Source of the DNA: Hydrogenothermaceae bacterium
GTDB taxonomy: Bacteria > Aquificota > Aquificia > Aquificales > Hydrogenothermaceae
NCBI GenBank assembly: GCA_026418455.1
Contig: JAOABH010000003.1
Location: 186,001-250,000 of the forward strand
Direction: 5' to 3'
Length of the DNA stretch: 64,000 nt
The notes below the pieces were generated by a model. The model was not told the origin of the DNA. It made no database searches and worked only from the letters and a program-made list of their open reading frames with translations. This document shows positions 53,014 to 63,139 of this stretch, piece by piece (positions within the stretch are counted from its first letter, which is position 1; each line of letters begins with the position of its first letter). A program made the translations under genes and the position numbers.

Positions 53014-53584
53014 AGAGATTTTGGATCAGATAAGATTTACGGGAAGAGTTTTACATGAACTTGGTCTTGTATCTTCTCACGGTGGAAACCTAAGTATTAG
53101 AGAAGGAGATTCTCTATATATAACAAAAACCGGTAGAATGGCAGGTTTCTTAAAAGATGAAGACATAATAAAACTGCCAATATACCAAGAGACAGATAGA
53201 GATAGAGAGGCTTCTATAGAGCTTATAGTTCATAGGGAGATATATAAACAGAATCAAAATATAAATGCTATAGTTCATGCACATCCTATAACTGCAATAG
53301 TTTTAGGATACTTTCTTGAAGAGTTTACACCCATAGATATAGAAGGGAAACTTTTTATAAAAAAGGTTGCAGTTGTTAATGTTAGTCAGCCCTCTGCATC
53401 TTTGGAGTTGGCTTTATCTGTTGCTCATAAATTCAAAGAAGGTTATAATACGGTTATAGTTAGAACTCATGGAAGTTTTACAGTAGGAAAAACGATAGAT
53501 GAAGCTTTAAAATACACATCTACCCTTGAAAACTCGGCAAATATCTTTTATAGGTTTAAACAATGGAAGAAAATGATAGAGTAA
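53006..53584 (+). CDS. Class II aldolase/adducin family protein
   Basis: LVSSHGGNLSIREGDSLYITKTG; AIVHAHPITAI; VRTHGSF. Confidence 0.9.
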   Translation: MNREILDQIRFTGRVLHELGLVSSHGGNLSIREGDSLYITKTGRMAGFLKDEDIIKLPIYQETDRDREASIELIVHREIYKQNQNINAIVHAHPITAIVLGYFLEEFTPIDIEGKLFIKKVAVVNVSQPSASLELALSVAHKFKEGYNTVIVRTHGSFTVGKTIDEALKYTSTLENSANIFYRFKQWKKMIE

Positions 53585-54213
53585 AGAGATTTTTAGACAG
53601 TATGTTAACCAAAATAGGAAAAACTCCCGGCTCGTTAAACAGGGAGATATATGTAAAAGTAAACGAGATTGTAAATAAGTATAGTGATGAAGATTTAGAT
53701 GAAGCTCTAAATTTATCTGTTGGAGAAGTAGGTTTAAAGAGATTAAAAATTAATGAGTTTATAACTGTTTTAATAAAAAATTTAGAGATGTTTGATAGAA
53801 TTAAAAATCAGGCTCAGGAAGAGGTTAAACCGATAGAAATTAATGTAGAAAATACGGAAAAAATTAGCACTGAAAACAGTGAAATACCTACTAATCAAGG
53901 ATTTAAACAAAATAGGAAAGATGTTGATAGGGCTTTATGGAATGTTATTTTTAAAAAGCTTAACATACCAAAAAAAATTATTAAAAGTACAGAGTTATCA
54001 AATATGCCCGGAGATATTGCAAACTTCTATATAGCATCACAAGTGGCAAAATATCTATACTCAAAAATGTCTACCCAAGAGAAAGTAATAGTTGAAAAAG
54101 CTATAAATTCTCAGCTAAAAAAACTTCATATACAAAGTGAGAAAGAGATAGAGGAGGCAAAAAGTTACCTCCTCATACATTATGTGAAGAAACTTTACGA
54201 CATTCCTTACTGA
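53563..54213 (+). CDS. Hypothetical protein
   Basis: 216 aa ORF overlapping the upstream gene by 22 nt. Confidence 0.7.
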   Translation: MEENDRVKRFLDSMLTKIGKTPGSLNREIYVKVNEIVNKYSDEDLDEALNLSVGEVGLKRLKINEFITVLIKNLEMFDRIKNQAQEEVKPIEINVENTEKISTENSEIPTNQGFKQNRKDVDRALWNVIFKKLNIPKKIIKSTELSNMPGDIANFYIASQVAKYLYSKMSTQEKVIVEKAINSQLKKLHIQSEKEIEEAKSYLLIHYVKKLYDIPY

Positions 54214-54851
54214 TTCAATAAAACCTGTTTTATTTCATGTAAAAGTTCTGCAGGGTTTTTGATAGGGTAGTGTAATTTTGATATAACATCTTCTGCAGGG
54301 ACTCCCTTTATGGATAATCCTTGAAGTTTATCTTTTAATGAAGATGAATCTGCTATAGGGTAATGGACTCCTTTTGATTTTTTCAAAACTAAGTAAGCCC
54401 AAGGGATCTCCAAAGTTTTTGCAATATCTTCCGCAACGGTAGAACAGTATTGGATTAATGTTTGAGCTTCTCTGCCTTCTTTTACTTCCCTGTAAGCCAG
54501 TTTTGCAACTCCTCCGGCTGTATGGACTCTTAACTCTTTTGATTCCTCTTTAACAAGTTCTTCAAGAGCTTTTATCTTTCTTAAAGCAAGTTCTGGGTCA
54601 GCTCTGAGAATATTCCTTACAGTGTTCTTTGTTAAGCCAACAATTTCTGCTATCTCTTCATCTGTTTTCATATACTGATCCTTTAAAACTATTACATAAG
54701 AAGCCCTCGCAAGTGAAGGAAGCCATGTGAGAGTTCTATACTCTGCAAGTTTGCTCATTCCACCTAATAGCTCAATAGATTTAAAGAAAACTCTTGTTAC
54801 AAGATGTTCAATCTCTTTCTCATCTGTTACAGGTGAGCCTATCACTATCAT
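54207..54851 (-). CDS. HTH regulatory protein of the type found beside KaiC-domain ATPases
   Basis: MKTDEEIAEIVGLTKNTVRNILRADPELALRKIKALEEL; immediately downstream of KaiC-like gene. Confidence 0.75.
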   Translation of the reverse strand: MIVIGSPVTDEKEIEHLVTRVFFKSIELLGGMSKLAEYRTLTWLPSLARASYVIVLKDQYMKTDEEIAEIVGLTKNTVRNILRADPELALRKIKALEELVKEESKELRVHTAGGVAKLAYREVKEGREAQTLIQYCSTVAEDIAKTLEIPWAYLVLKKSKGVHYPIADSSSLKDKLQGLSIKGVPAEDVISKLHYPIKNPAELLHEIKQVLLNQ

Positions 54852-54876
54852 CTTTTACCTCCTGTTTAATAAATTT

Positions 54877-55755
54877 TTATTTACCAATAGGTTGTCCTAT
54901 TTTAACTAAGCCACTTTCTGTAATTTCTAAAAAGTGTGTTTTTGTATCATGACCACTCATTCTACAGCCGTCAATCCTAAACAGCCTTACAATATCTCCT
55001 ACTGGTTTTCCGTAAAGTTTTGATTTGTAAGGAGAATCTATCAACTCTTTTGCCAAAACCATAGTTCCATCAACTATATGTCCTACAGCATAACCACCTG
55101 CTGCTTCTGCTGTAAGTTCTTCATGTCCACTTCTCTTTTGAGAAACAAACAGAGCAGTTTGATACCATTTTTTCATAAAGTTAAACAATCTCCTTACTAC
55201 AGCCCTTGCAAGCATCTCTTTTGTTTCAAATAACCCTGTAACAGAATCAATTACCGTAAATTTTACCTTATACTCTTTTATCACATATGCTAAGGTTGCA
55301 AGTAAATCCGGAATATTTTCTCTGAGCTTTGTAGAAGATGCAGCATCAATTATGATTATATTATCCTGAAAATCATCAAAGTTTAAACCCATTGCTGTAG
55401 CTCTTAATTTTAGAGAGCTTGCTACAAAGTTTGCTGGTGTTTCAACTGTAATAAAGGCTACTTTTTCTCCTTTGCTTGCTTGATTCACAGCAAACTGCTC
55501 CACCATCAAAGTTTTACCTGTGTCTGATACACCGGTTATATTGAAGACAGAGTAAGCAGGAATACCTCCCAAATTTTTCTTTACGATTTTCCCTTTTTCT
55601 GAAACAACAATAAAAAACAACTCATCTAAGCCTTCAATTCCAGTAGGAACGCCGTATATCTTAGGAGCTTTTTCAATTGCCTGGGAACCTTTAAATACAG
55701 AATCTAATACAACCTCTCCTTCACCGTATAATTTCTGAACTTCATCTCTATCCAT
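54877..55755 (-). CDS. KaiC-like RecA-superfamily ATPase
   Basis: YGVPTGIEGLDELF; ITGVSDTGKTLMVEQFAVNQASKGEKVAFITVETP; TVIDSVTGLFE. Confidence 0.9.
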   Translation of the reverse strand: MDRDEVQKLYGEGEVVLDSVFKGSQAIEKAPKIYGVPTGIEGLDELFFIVVSEKGKIVKKNLGGIPAYSVFNITGVSDTGKTLMVEQFAVNQASKGEKVAFITVETPANFVASSLKLRATAMGLNFDDFQDNIIIIDAASSTKLRENIPDLLATLAYVIKEYKVKFTVIDSVTGLFETKEMLARAVVRRLFNFMKKWYQTALFVSQKRSGHEELTAEAAGGYAVGHIVDGTMVLAKELIDSPYKSKLYGKPVGDIVRLFRIDGCRMSGHDTKTHFLEITESGLVKIGQPIGK

Positions 55756-55835
55756 TTTTCCACCTTTTTTGATTGTGTTATTATAGTTATAAAAATAACT
55801 TTCAATTGAAAACTTGCAAGAAGGAGATAAAAGGG

Positions 55836-58800
55836 ATGCTTTTCTATCTTAAATCAGGATGTCCAAATTGTAAAGGAATAATCTCAGATGATAGATTAAG
55901 TAAAGGGCTTCCTTGTGAGGTATGTCTTCCAAAAGAAGATATAGGTAAGCTTGAAGATGTATGTATTGATTTAAAGAGAGATAACAATTTAAAACTTCTT
56001 GATAAGTTTTGCCAAACATTAGAAAAAGTTGAGTATTTTAGTAAACTTTTTGAGAAGGTAGTAAAAAATAAACCATCTTCATTACAGATAAACTGGACTA
56101 AGAGATTTTATCTTGGAGAATCTTTTGCAATAGTAGCACCAACTGGAACAGGAAAATCAAGTTTTGGACTTTTACTTTCTCTTATCACACCGGGAAGAGT
56201 CCTTATAGTCTTGCCTACAAAACTTTTAGTCCAGCAGTTTTATCAGAAATTAAAAGATTTTAGTAAAGTTGTAAAAAGTGAGGGAATAAAGAGAGAGATT
56301 GTTGCTTATACAGGAAAAGAAGTAGAAAAAAAGGCTTTTGAAAATGGAGAGTTTGATATTTTTATATGTACCATAGCTTTTATGCATAAAAATTTTGAAA
56401 AGTTAAAGCAGTTTAATTTCTCTTTCATATTTGTTGATGATGTAGATTCATTTTTAAAAAGTGGTAAGAATGTAGAACATCTCTTTAATATGTTAGGTTT
56501 CTCTGAGGAAGATATAAAGTTTGCTCTAAAGAGAGATAACACTCCACAGTATTATGAGAAACTTTCAAAACTAAAAGAAAAAATTAAAACTCAACTTATA
56601 GTATCTTCTGCAACATTAAAGCCAAAAACAAACAGAGCAATCCTCTTTCAAAATCTACTGGGATTTGAGATTGCAAGATTTGTGTCTACTTTAAGAAATG
56701 TTGAAGATATGTATATAGAGTCAGAAAAAGATTTTGAAGTTATGATGGAAAAAGCCGCTGAAATTGTAAAACATCTAAAAGAGGGAGGTATTATATTTAT
56801 AGATGATACCTTTGGCAGAGAATATGTTGAAAAAGCAACAGAATTTTTAAAGAAAAGAAAGATAAAAGTAGCTTCTTATTTGGATTTAAAGGAAAAAGAC
56901 CTTTTAGATAAATTAAAAAATAAAAAGATTGATGTTGCCGTTGGTCTTGCCCATTTATCAAACCCTCTACTTAGAGGAATAGACCTTCCAGATATTTTAA
57001 GATATGTAATATTTGTGGGAGTTCCGAAATCTAAATTTAGGATAGATCAGATACAACCACTTCCATCTACACTTCATAACTTACTTTTATCACTTATGCC
57101 TCTCTTTGATGAAGAAGAAAAAATTCAAGCTATAGCAGATGTTAACTATCTTAAAAAATATCTCACTATGAAGGAAGATAAACTTAAAGAGTATGAAGTT
57201 GTTTATCAGAAAGTTTTAAAGATAAAGGAATTTTTGGAAGGAAAGTTGAATAATGAGGATTTTAGAAACAAGTTAAAAGAGAATGAAGAAGTATTCCTTG
57301 AACCACAAGAAGACGGTAGTCTGTATGTTGTAGTTGGAAATGCACAAGTTTATTTACAGGGCTCTGGAAGAGTCTCAAGATTAACATCAAAAGGCTTGCT
57401 TCCAGGACTCTCTATAATAATTTCAGATAGTCAAAAAGCTCTAAACAGCTTAAAAAAGAGATTAAGATACTATATAGCAGAGGAGCTTCAAATAAAGAAA
57501 GTAGATTTAGATTATATTATCCAAGCAGATATAAGAGTTAGACAGGAGAGAGAAAATCTTGAAAAAGGATTTATAGATTTTAAAACAAAACTGGTTATAG
57601 TGGAATCTCCTCATAAAGCAAAAACAATAGCCTCTTTCTTTGGAAAACCATCAATGAGGAAGGTAAAAAATGTTATAGTTTATGAAATACCTACAGAAAA
57701 CACTCTCCTTTCTATAACCGCTTCTTTGGGACATATCTTCAACCTTTCAAGGAAGGAAGGAATATACGGAGTTATAAAAAAGGAAGATAACTTCTATCCT
57801 ATTTTTGATAGCATAAAGATAGATAAAACTACAAATAAACAGTATGTAGATGAAGATATTGAAAATAGAGAAAACACTTTTGATAAAGGTCAGATAGTTG
57901 AAGCTTTAAGGATACTTTCTTTTTATTCAGATGAAGTTTTTGTAGCTTCTGACCCTGACGCCGAGGGAGAAAAGATAGCATACGATCTGTTTATAAATCT
58001 CAGACCTTTCAGATTAGATATAAAAAGACTTGAGTTCCATGAAATTACAAAACAGGCCTTCAGAGAAGCTATATCTTCTCCAAGATCTGTAGATATCAAC
58101 AGAGTTAAAGCTCAGCTTTCAAGGAGAGTAGCAGATAGATGGGTTGGATTTTCCCTATCAGAAAAACTTTGGAATAAGTTTAAAAGAACTGGATTATCTG
58201 CAGGTAGAGTTCAAACACCTGTTTTAGGTTGGGTTATAGAGAGGACAAAAGAGTCAAAAGTTTATAAATTTAGGATAGTATTCTTCTCTATCGGACACAA
58301 ATTTAGTTTTGATATAGAGGACAAAGAGGTTGCTCAGAAAGTTTTTGAAAGTTTGGATAAAGTTAATGTAGAAACTGTTAAAGAAGAGATTGTAGAGCTT
58401 TCACCACCTCCACCCTATACCACAGATACTGTTTTAGAAGATGCTTTTAACTTTTACAGATTTAACTCAGATTATACTATGGATTTATTACAAGAACTGT
58501 TTGAATCTGGACTTATCACCTATCACAGAACAGACTCAACACGTGTATCAGAAGTTGGAAGATTTCAAGTTGCAAAACCATATATTGTAGAGAAGTTGGG
58601 AGAAGAGTATTTTTATCCAAGGGAGTTTTACAGTGAAGGAGCCCATGAATGTATAAGGCCTACAAAACCTTGGGATTTAGAGGATATAAAGTTAAGGGTA
58701 TCCTATGGATTACTCTCTTTCAACAGTAATAACATAAAAGACCTATATAAACTTTACAGTCTTACATTTAACAGATTTATGGCAAGTCAAACAAGGAAGG

Positions 58801-59297
58801 TAAAAGTTTTAAAAACCTCTTATAGATTATCTGTAAACTCTTATGGCTATGAAGAAGATTTTATATCTGAGATAATAGAAGATGGATTTAACATATTCTA
58901 TGGTAAAATAGATCCTTTAAAACTACCAAAAGAGTTAAAAGTAGAAGATAAACAGCTTCTAAAAGTTCATAAAGTTTCACCTTTCACACAGGCATCTTTA
59001 ATACAACAGATGAAGCAGAGGAAGTTAGGAAGGCCTTCAACTTATGCAGAGATAGTTTCTACTTTACTTCAGAGGAAGTATGTATTTCAACTTAAAAATG
59101 GCTATCTTATTTCTACAAAATTGGGAGAAGAGGTTTACAGTTATCTGATAACTAAATTTAAAGATTATGTTTCTGAAGAGTTTACACGGGAGTTAGAAGA
59201 GTTTATGGATAAAGTAGAAAGTGGAGAGAAGGACTACAGGGAGATATTCTTGAAACTCTTGCCATTAGTAAAAAATGTTGCAAAAAAGATAATATAA
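55836..59297 (+). CDS. rgy: Reverse gyrase
   Basis: N-terminal CPNC...CEVC; APTGTGKSSFGLLLSL; FVDDVDSFLKSGKN; topoisomerase VIVESPHKAKTIASFFG and GLITYHRTDSTRVS; aaggag RBS before ATG 55836. Confidence 0.97.
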   Translation: MLFYLKSGCPNCKGIISDDRLSKGLPCEVCLPKEDIGKLEDVCIDLKRDNNLKLLDKFCQTLEKVEYFSKLFEKVVKNKPSSLQINWTKRFYLGESFAIVAPTGTGKSSFGLLLSLITPGRVLIVLPTKLLVQQFYQKLKDFSKVVKSEGIKREIVAYTGKEVEKKAFENGEFDIFICTIAFMHKNFEKLKQFNFSFIFVDDVDSFLKSGKNVEHLFNMLGFSEEDIKFALKRDNTPQYYEKLSKLKEKIKTQLIVSSATLKPKTNRAILFQNLLGFEIARFVSTLRNVEDMYIESEKDFEVMMEKAAEIVKHLKEGGIIFIDDTFGREYVEKATEFLKKRKIKVASYLDLKEKDLLDKLKNKKIDVAVGLAHLSNPLLRGIDLPDILRYVIFVGVPKSKFRIDQIQPLPSTLHNLLLSLMPLFDEEEKIQAIADVNYLKKYLTMKEDKLKEYEVVYQKVLKIKEFLEGKLNNEDFRNKLKENEEVFLEPQEDGSLYVVVGNAQVYLQGSGRVSRLTSKGLLPGLSIIISDSQKALNSLKKRLRYYIAEELQIKKVDLDYIIQADIRVRQERENLEKGFIDFKTKLVIVESPHKAKTIASFFGKPSMRKVKNVIVYEIPTENTLLSITASLGHIFNLSRKEGIYGVIKKEDNFYPIFDSIKIDKTTNKQYVDEDIENRENTFDKGQIVEALRILSFYSDEVFVASDPDAEGEKIAYDLFINLRPFRLDIKRLEFHEITKQAFREAISSPRSVDINRVKAQLSRRVADRWVGFSLSEKLWNKFKRTGLSAGRVQTPVLGWVIERTKESKVYKFRIVFFSIGHKFSFDIEDKEVAQKVFESLDKVNVETVKEEIVELSPPPPYTTDTVLEDAFNFYRFNSDYTMDLLQELFESGLITYHRTDSTRVSEVGRFQVAKPYIVEKLGEEYFYPREFYSEGAHECIRPTKPWDLEDIKLRVSYGLLSFNSNNIKDLYKLYSLTFNRFMASQTRKVKVLKTSYRLSVNSYGYEEDFISEIIEDGFNIFYGKIDPLKLPKELKVEDKQLLKVHKVSPFTQASLIQQMKQRKLGRPSTYAEIVSTLLQRKYVFQLKNGYLISTKLGEEVYSYLITKFKDYVSEEFTRELEEFMDKVESGEKDYREIFLKLLPLVKNVAKKII

Positions 59298-59342
59298 AAT
59301 TACGTTTATATCTATAACTTGAATATTTAAAATGGGGAAGAT

Positions 59343-61799
59343 ATGATTAGCAAAATCATAAAAAGAGATGGGAGAGTTGTAGATTTTGATGAATCAAAGA
59401 TATCAAACGCTATCTGGAAAGCTATGCAAGCCGTTGGAGAGAAGGACAAAAAAATGGCAGATAATCTTGCAAAGAAAGTTGTTTTAAAGCTTGAATCAAT
59501 ATTAAGAGAAGATCAAATACCTACAGTAGAAGAAGTTCAGAATGTTGTTGAGGATGTTCTGATAGAAGAGGGTTTATCAAAGGTAGCAAAGGCTTACATA
59601 CTATACCGGGAAAAAAGAGCCCAGATAAGAAGAGAAAAGATGCAGATATTGAATAAAACATTTATAGATGATATAGAAAAAAGGTTTGATATCAATGCTC
59701 TGAGAGTTCTTGCAGCAAGATATTTAAATAAAGATGAATCTGGAAAGGTTATTGAATCTGTAAGAGAAATGTTTGAAAGGGTTGCCGTTAATATAGCGAT
59801 ACCATCACTCCTCTATGATAAGAGAGTATACAGAGATACCGATAAACATTTTAAAGAAGAAAAGGTAGATATACAGGATTTAGTTGGAAAGTTGAAGATA
59901 GGTAAGTATAAACTCAACCAGTATCATATAGAGACCGTTATTAGAGTTTACAATAGATTAAATAAGCAAAAGAAGATGGTTTTATCCCTTTTAGAAATTT
60001 TTGAGATGCTGAAAAATAAAGAGTTTGACATATATGAAAGTGAGATAGATGAATACTTTGATATTATGACTCAGAAAAAGTTTTTACCAAATACACCAGC
60101 TCTTGTTAATTTTGGAAATCCTCTTGGTGCTGGGATGGCGTGTTTTGCTCTTGGCATAGAAGACTCTCTTGTATCTATAATGGATACACTAAAAAATGCC
60201 GCTATAATTTTCCAGTCCGGAGGAGGATGCGGGTATAACTTTTCAAAGTTAAGGCCTGAAGGAGATTTCGTCCGTTCAACTCATGGTGTCTCTTCTGGAC
60301 CGATAGCTTTCATGTCACTTTTTGACAAAATGACGGATGTTATAAAACAAGGAGGTGTGAGGAGAGGAGCGAATATGGGAATCTTGAACTCAGACCATCC
60401 GGATATAGAAAAATTCATAGTAGCCAAGAAAGGAAATCAACAGCTTACAAACTTTAACATATCTGTCCTATTAAAGGAAGAGTTCTGGGATTATTACAAC
60501 AGAAAAGAACCTTATCCTCTCATAAATCCAAGGAATAACCAGATAGTAAAGTATATAGACCCTGAAAACTTTTTGAACACCATAGCTTATCATGGATGGG
60601 AGTCTGCAGAACCAGGTATCCTTTTTGAGGATAATATAAATAGATATAACCCATTTTTAAAGACCCTTGGTAAAATACAGACTACAAATCCCTGTGGAGA
60701 GGTTTTACTTTACCCTAACGAATCCTGTGATCTTGGTTCTATTAGTCTGTATCAGTTTGTAGAGGAGGAGTATGATGGTGTACATAGACAGGTGAAATTT
60801 AACTGGGATGAATTAGGAAGAGTTGTAAAAGTGGCAACAAGGATACTTGATAACATTTTAGATGCAAACCGCTATCCTCTTAAAGAGGTAGAGGAAACTA
60901 CCTTAAAAACAAGAAAAATAGGACTTGGTTTAATGGGTCTTGCTGATACTATGTTTGAACTTGGACTAGCTTACAACAGCGAAGAAGGGTTTAAATTTAT
61001 GGAAAAGGTGATGGAATTTATAAATTACCATTCTAAGATCACATCAATAGAGATAGCAAAGGATAGAGGTAGTTTTCCATATTTTAAGAAAAGTTTTTAT
61101 AGGGAAGGTAAGCTACCATTTAGAGGATTTTATGAGAGAGAGTCATGGAGTTTTGATTGGCAAGAGATTTCAGAAAGGATAAAAAAGGAAGGTTTAAGAA
61201 ATGCATATACTACGGTAATTGCTCCAACAGGTTCCATAAGTATGATAGCTGGCTGTTCTTCTGGTATAGAACCTGTTTTTAGCCTTATATACAAAAAAGA
61301 GGTTACCGTAGGAAGTTTTTATTATATAAATCCAGTCTTTGAAAAGTTCACAGAAAGAGAAGGTATATTTGATGATCAGCTTATAGATGATGTTATAAAA
61401 AATGGAGGAAGCTGTCAAAAAATAAGCTATATTCCAGATTATATAAAAAATGTGTTTAAAACAGCTTTAGATATACCGGCTTTAGATCACATAAGAGCCC
61501 TGTCTTCCATTCAGAAATGGGTTGATTCCTCTGTGTCAAAAACAATAAACTTTCCGGAAAATGCAAGTATAGAAGATATAAAACAGGCTTATCTTTATGC
61601 CCATAGTCTTGGTTGTAAGGGACTTACAGTTTACAGGAATAAATCTATAAGAGGAGTTTATAAAGTAGAAGAGGAGATGGAAGTAAAATCTAAAACACCA
61701 GTAGAAGGAGAGAGATGTCCTGTGTGTGGCTCATCTCTTATCGTTGAAGAAGGCTGTAAGAGATGCCCAAACTGTGGTTGGAGTGTGTGTCCCCTATGA
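59343..61799 (+). CDS. nrdJ: Adenosylcobalamin-dependent (class II) ribonucleotide reductase
   Basis: ATP-cone N-terminus; PNTPALVNFGNPLGAGMACFAL; NPCGEVLLYPNESCDLGS; C-terminal CPVCG...CPNCGWSVCPL. Confidence 0.93.
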   Translation: MISKIIKRDGRVVDFDESKISNAIWKAMQAVGEKDKKMADNLAKKVVLKLESILREDQIPTVEEVQNVVEDVLIEEGLSKVAKAYILYREKRAQIRREKMQILNKTFIDDIEKRFDINALRVLAARYLNKDESGKVIESVREMFERVAVNIAIPSLLYDKRVYRDTDKHFKEEKVDIQDLVGKLKIGKYKLNQYHIETVIRVYNRLNKQKKMVLSLLEIFEMLKNKEFDIYESEIDEYFDIMTQKKFLPNTPALVNFGNPLGAGMACFALGIEDSLVSIMDTLKNAAIIFQSGGGCGYNFSKLRPEGDFVRSTHGVSSGPIAFMSLFDKMTDVIKQGGVRRGANMGILNSDHPDIEKFIVAKKGNQQLTNFNISVLLKEEFWDYYNRKEPYPLINPRNNQIVKYIDPENFLNTIAYHGWESAEPGILFEDNINRYNPFLKTLGKIQTTNPCGEVLLYPNESCDLGSISLYQFVEEEYDGVHRQVKFNWDELGRVVKVATRILDNILDANRYPLKEVEETTLKTRKIGLGLMGLADTMFELGLAYNSEEGFKFMEKVMEFINYHSKITSIEIAKDRGSFPYFKKSFYREGKLPFRGFYERESWSFDWQEISERIKKEGLRNAYTTVIAPTGSISMIAGCSSGIEPVFSLIYKKEVTVGSFYYINPVFEKFTEREGIFDDQLIDDVIKNGGSCQKISYIPDYIKNVFKTALDIPALDHIRALSSIQKWVDSSVSKTINFPENASIEDIKQAYLYAHSLGCKGLTVYRNKSIRGVYKVEEEMEVKSKTPVEGERCPVCGSSLIVEEGCKRCPNCGWSVCPL

Positions 61800-62338
61800 T
61801 ATACATATTTACAGGAAATGGAAAAGGAAAAACAACTGCCGCTATAGGAACCGGTATAAGAGCTGTAGGAGCTGGAAAAAAAGTCCTTATGATTCAATTT
61901 ATGAAAGATAAAACTCTATCTTCCGAAGCAAATGTATTAGACAAAATAGAAAACTTTGTTTTAAAAAGTTTTGGAAGAAGAGGTTTTTATCTACCGAAAA
62001 AGATGCTCCAAGAAAATCCAGAGTTATTAAAAAAGGGTGTCAGACCACTTGAAGAGGAAGATAAAAATTTAGCTAAAGAAGCTTTGAAATTTGCCAAAGA
62101 TAATCTGAGAAATTTTGATCTGATAATATTAGATGAAATCTGTGTAGCGATATACTTTGAACTTTTAGAAATTGAAGAAGTTACAGATCTTCTGTCAAAT
62201 GAAGGTAAACATTTTATTTTAACCGGAAGAAACTGCCCCGAAAAAATCGTAGATTTATCAGACTTAGTGACAGAGATGGTTGAAATTAAGCATCCTTATG
62301 AAAAGGGAGTTAAAGCTGTTAAAGGTTTAGATTTTTAG
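61796..62338 (+). CDS. cobO: Cob(I)yrinic acid a,c-diamide adenosyltransferase
   Basis: MIYIFTGNGKGKTTAAIGTGIRAVGAGKKVLMIQFMK; ILTGRNCPEKIVDLSDLVTEM; ATG overlaps nrdJ TGA. Confidence 0.95.
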   Translation: MIYIFTGNGKGKTTAAIGTGIRAVGAGKKVLMIQFMKDKTLSSEANVLDKIENFVLKSFGRRGFYLPKKMLQENPELLKKGVRPLEEEDKNLAKEALKFAKDNLRNFDLIILDEICVAIYFELLEIEEVTDLLSNEGKHFILTGRNCPEKIVDLSDLVTEMVEIKHPYEKGVKAVKGLDF

Positions 62339-62378
62339 TGTTATAATTGTTTTATCTCTTGTGTAAAGGAGTAGGATA

Positions 62379-62786
62379 ATGAAAAAGGTATTATTGACAG
62401 CTTTAGTAGGAATGTTTCTCTTTGGGTGTGCATCTAATGAGATAGTTATACAACCTAATGCTCCTGTTAATTTTGTTGCTAAACAGGAGAGAAGGGGAGA
62501 TTATAACTTTATAGTTCCTTCAAATTTTTACCTTGTTGAGTCTGAATCATTTATATATGAAAACGGTCCAGTTTATCGTGCTTATCTACTATACAAAGGG
62601 GAAGGGTTTATACAGGATATTGTAAAGTTCTTTGATACTAATATGGAAAAGGCAGGCTGGAAAAAAGAATCTGCAACTATCGGAAGAGACGCTGTTCTTG
62701 CTTACTCTAAAGAAGGGCAGAGAATTGTTATAAAAATAAGCTATGGAATAACAAACACTTACCTAAAGATGTTACTAACAAGATAA
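62379..62786 (+). CDS. Lipoprotein, unknown function
   Basis: MKKVLLTALVGMFLFGCAS lipobox. Confidence 0.83.
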   Translation: MKKVLLTALVGMFLFGCASNEIVIQPNAPVNFVAKQERRGDYNFIVPSNFYLVESESFIYENGPVYRAYLLYKGEGFIQDIVKFFDTNMEKAGWKKESATIGRDAVLAYSKEGQRIVIKISYGITNTYLKMLLTR

Positions 62787-62787
62787 G

Positions 62788-63099
62788 ATGAAGCGTTTTA
62801 TTGCTTATATCTTACTTTTTGGCTTTCTTTTTAATCTGTTTCATGATTATTTATTATCTATGTCAAAAGAAGCAGATAAAGTTGAGATTGTAGCTTTACA
62901 AAAGTCAAATACAGACAAATCCGGAAAAAATCATATCTCAGAGATACACAGTAATTTACATGTGCCGTATATTGATTTTGTACCACTTTTAACTTTAAAA
63001 CAATGTCAAATTTCCAGTGAATTCTTTATTCCTTCTCCTACCAAAATTAAATCAGAATATCTCTACGATATATTTAAGCCTCCACGTATATCTTTATAG
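62788..63099 (+). CDS. Small secreted/anchored protein, unknown, upstream of RND efflux genes
   Basis: N-terminal hydrophobic segment; ends IFKPPRISL. Confidence 0.65.
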   Translation: MKRFIAYILLFGFLFNLFHDYLLSMSKEADKVEIVALQKSNTDKSGKNHISEIHSNLHVPYIDFVPLLTLKQCQISSEFFIPSPTKIKSEYLYDIFKPPRISL

Positions 63100-63139
63100 A
63101 AATCCCAATAATCTTTAACTAAAATCCGGAGGTCAAACG

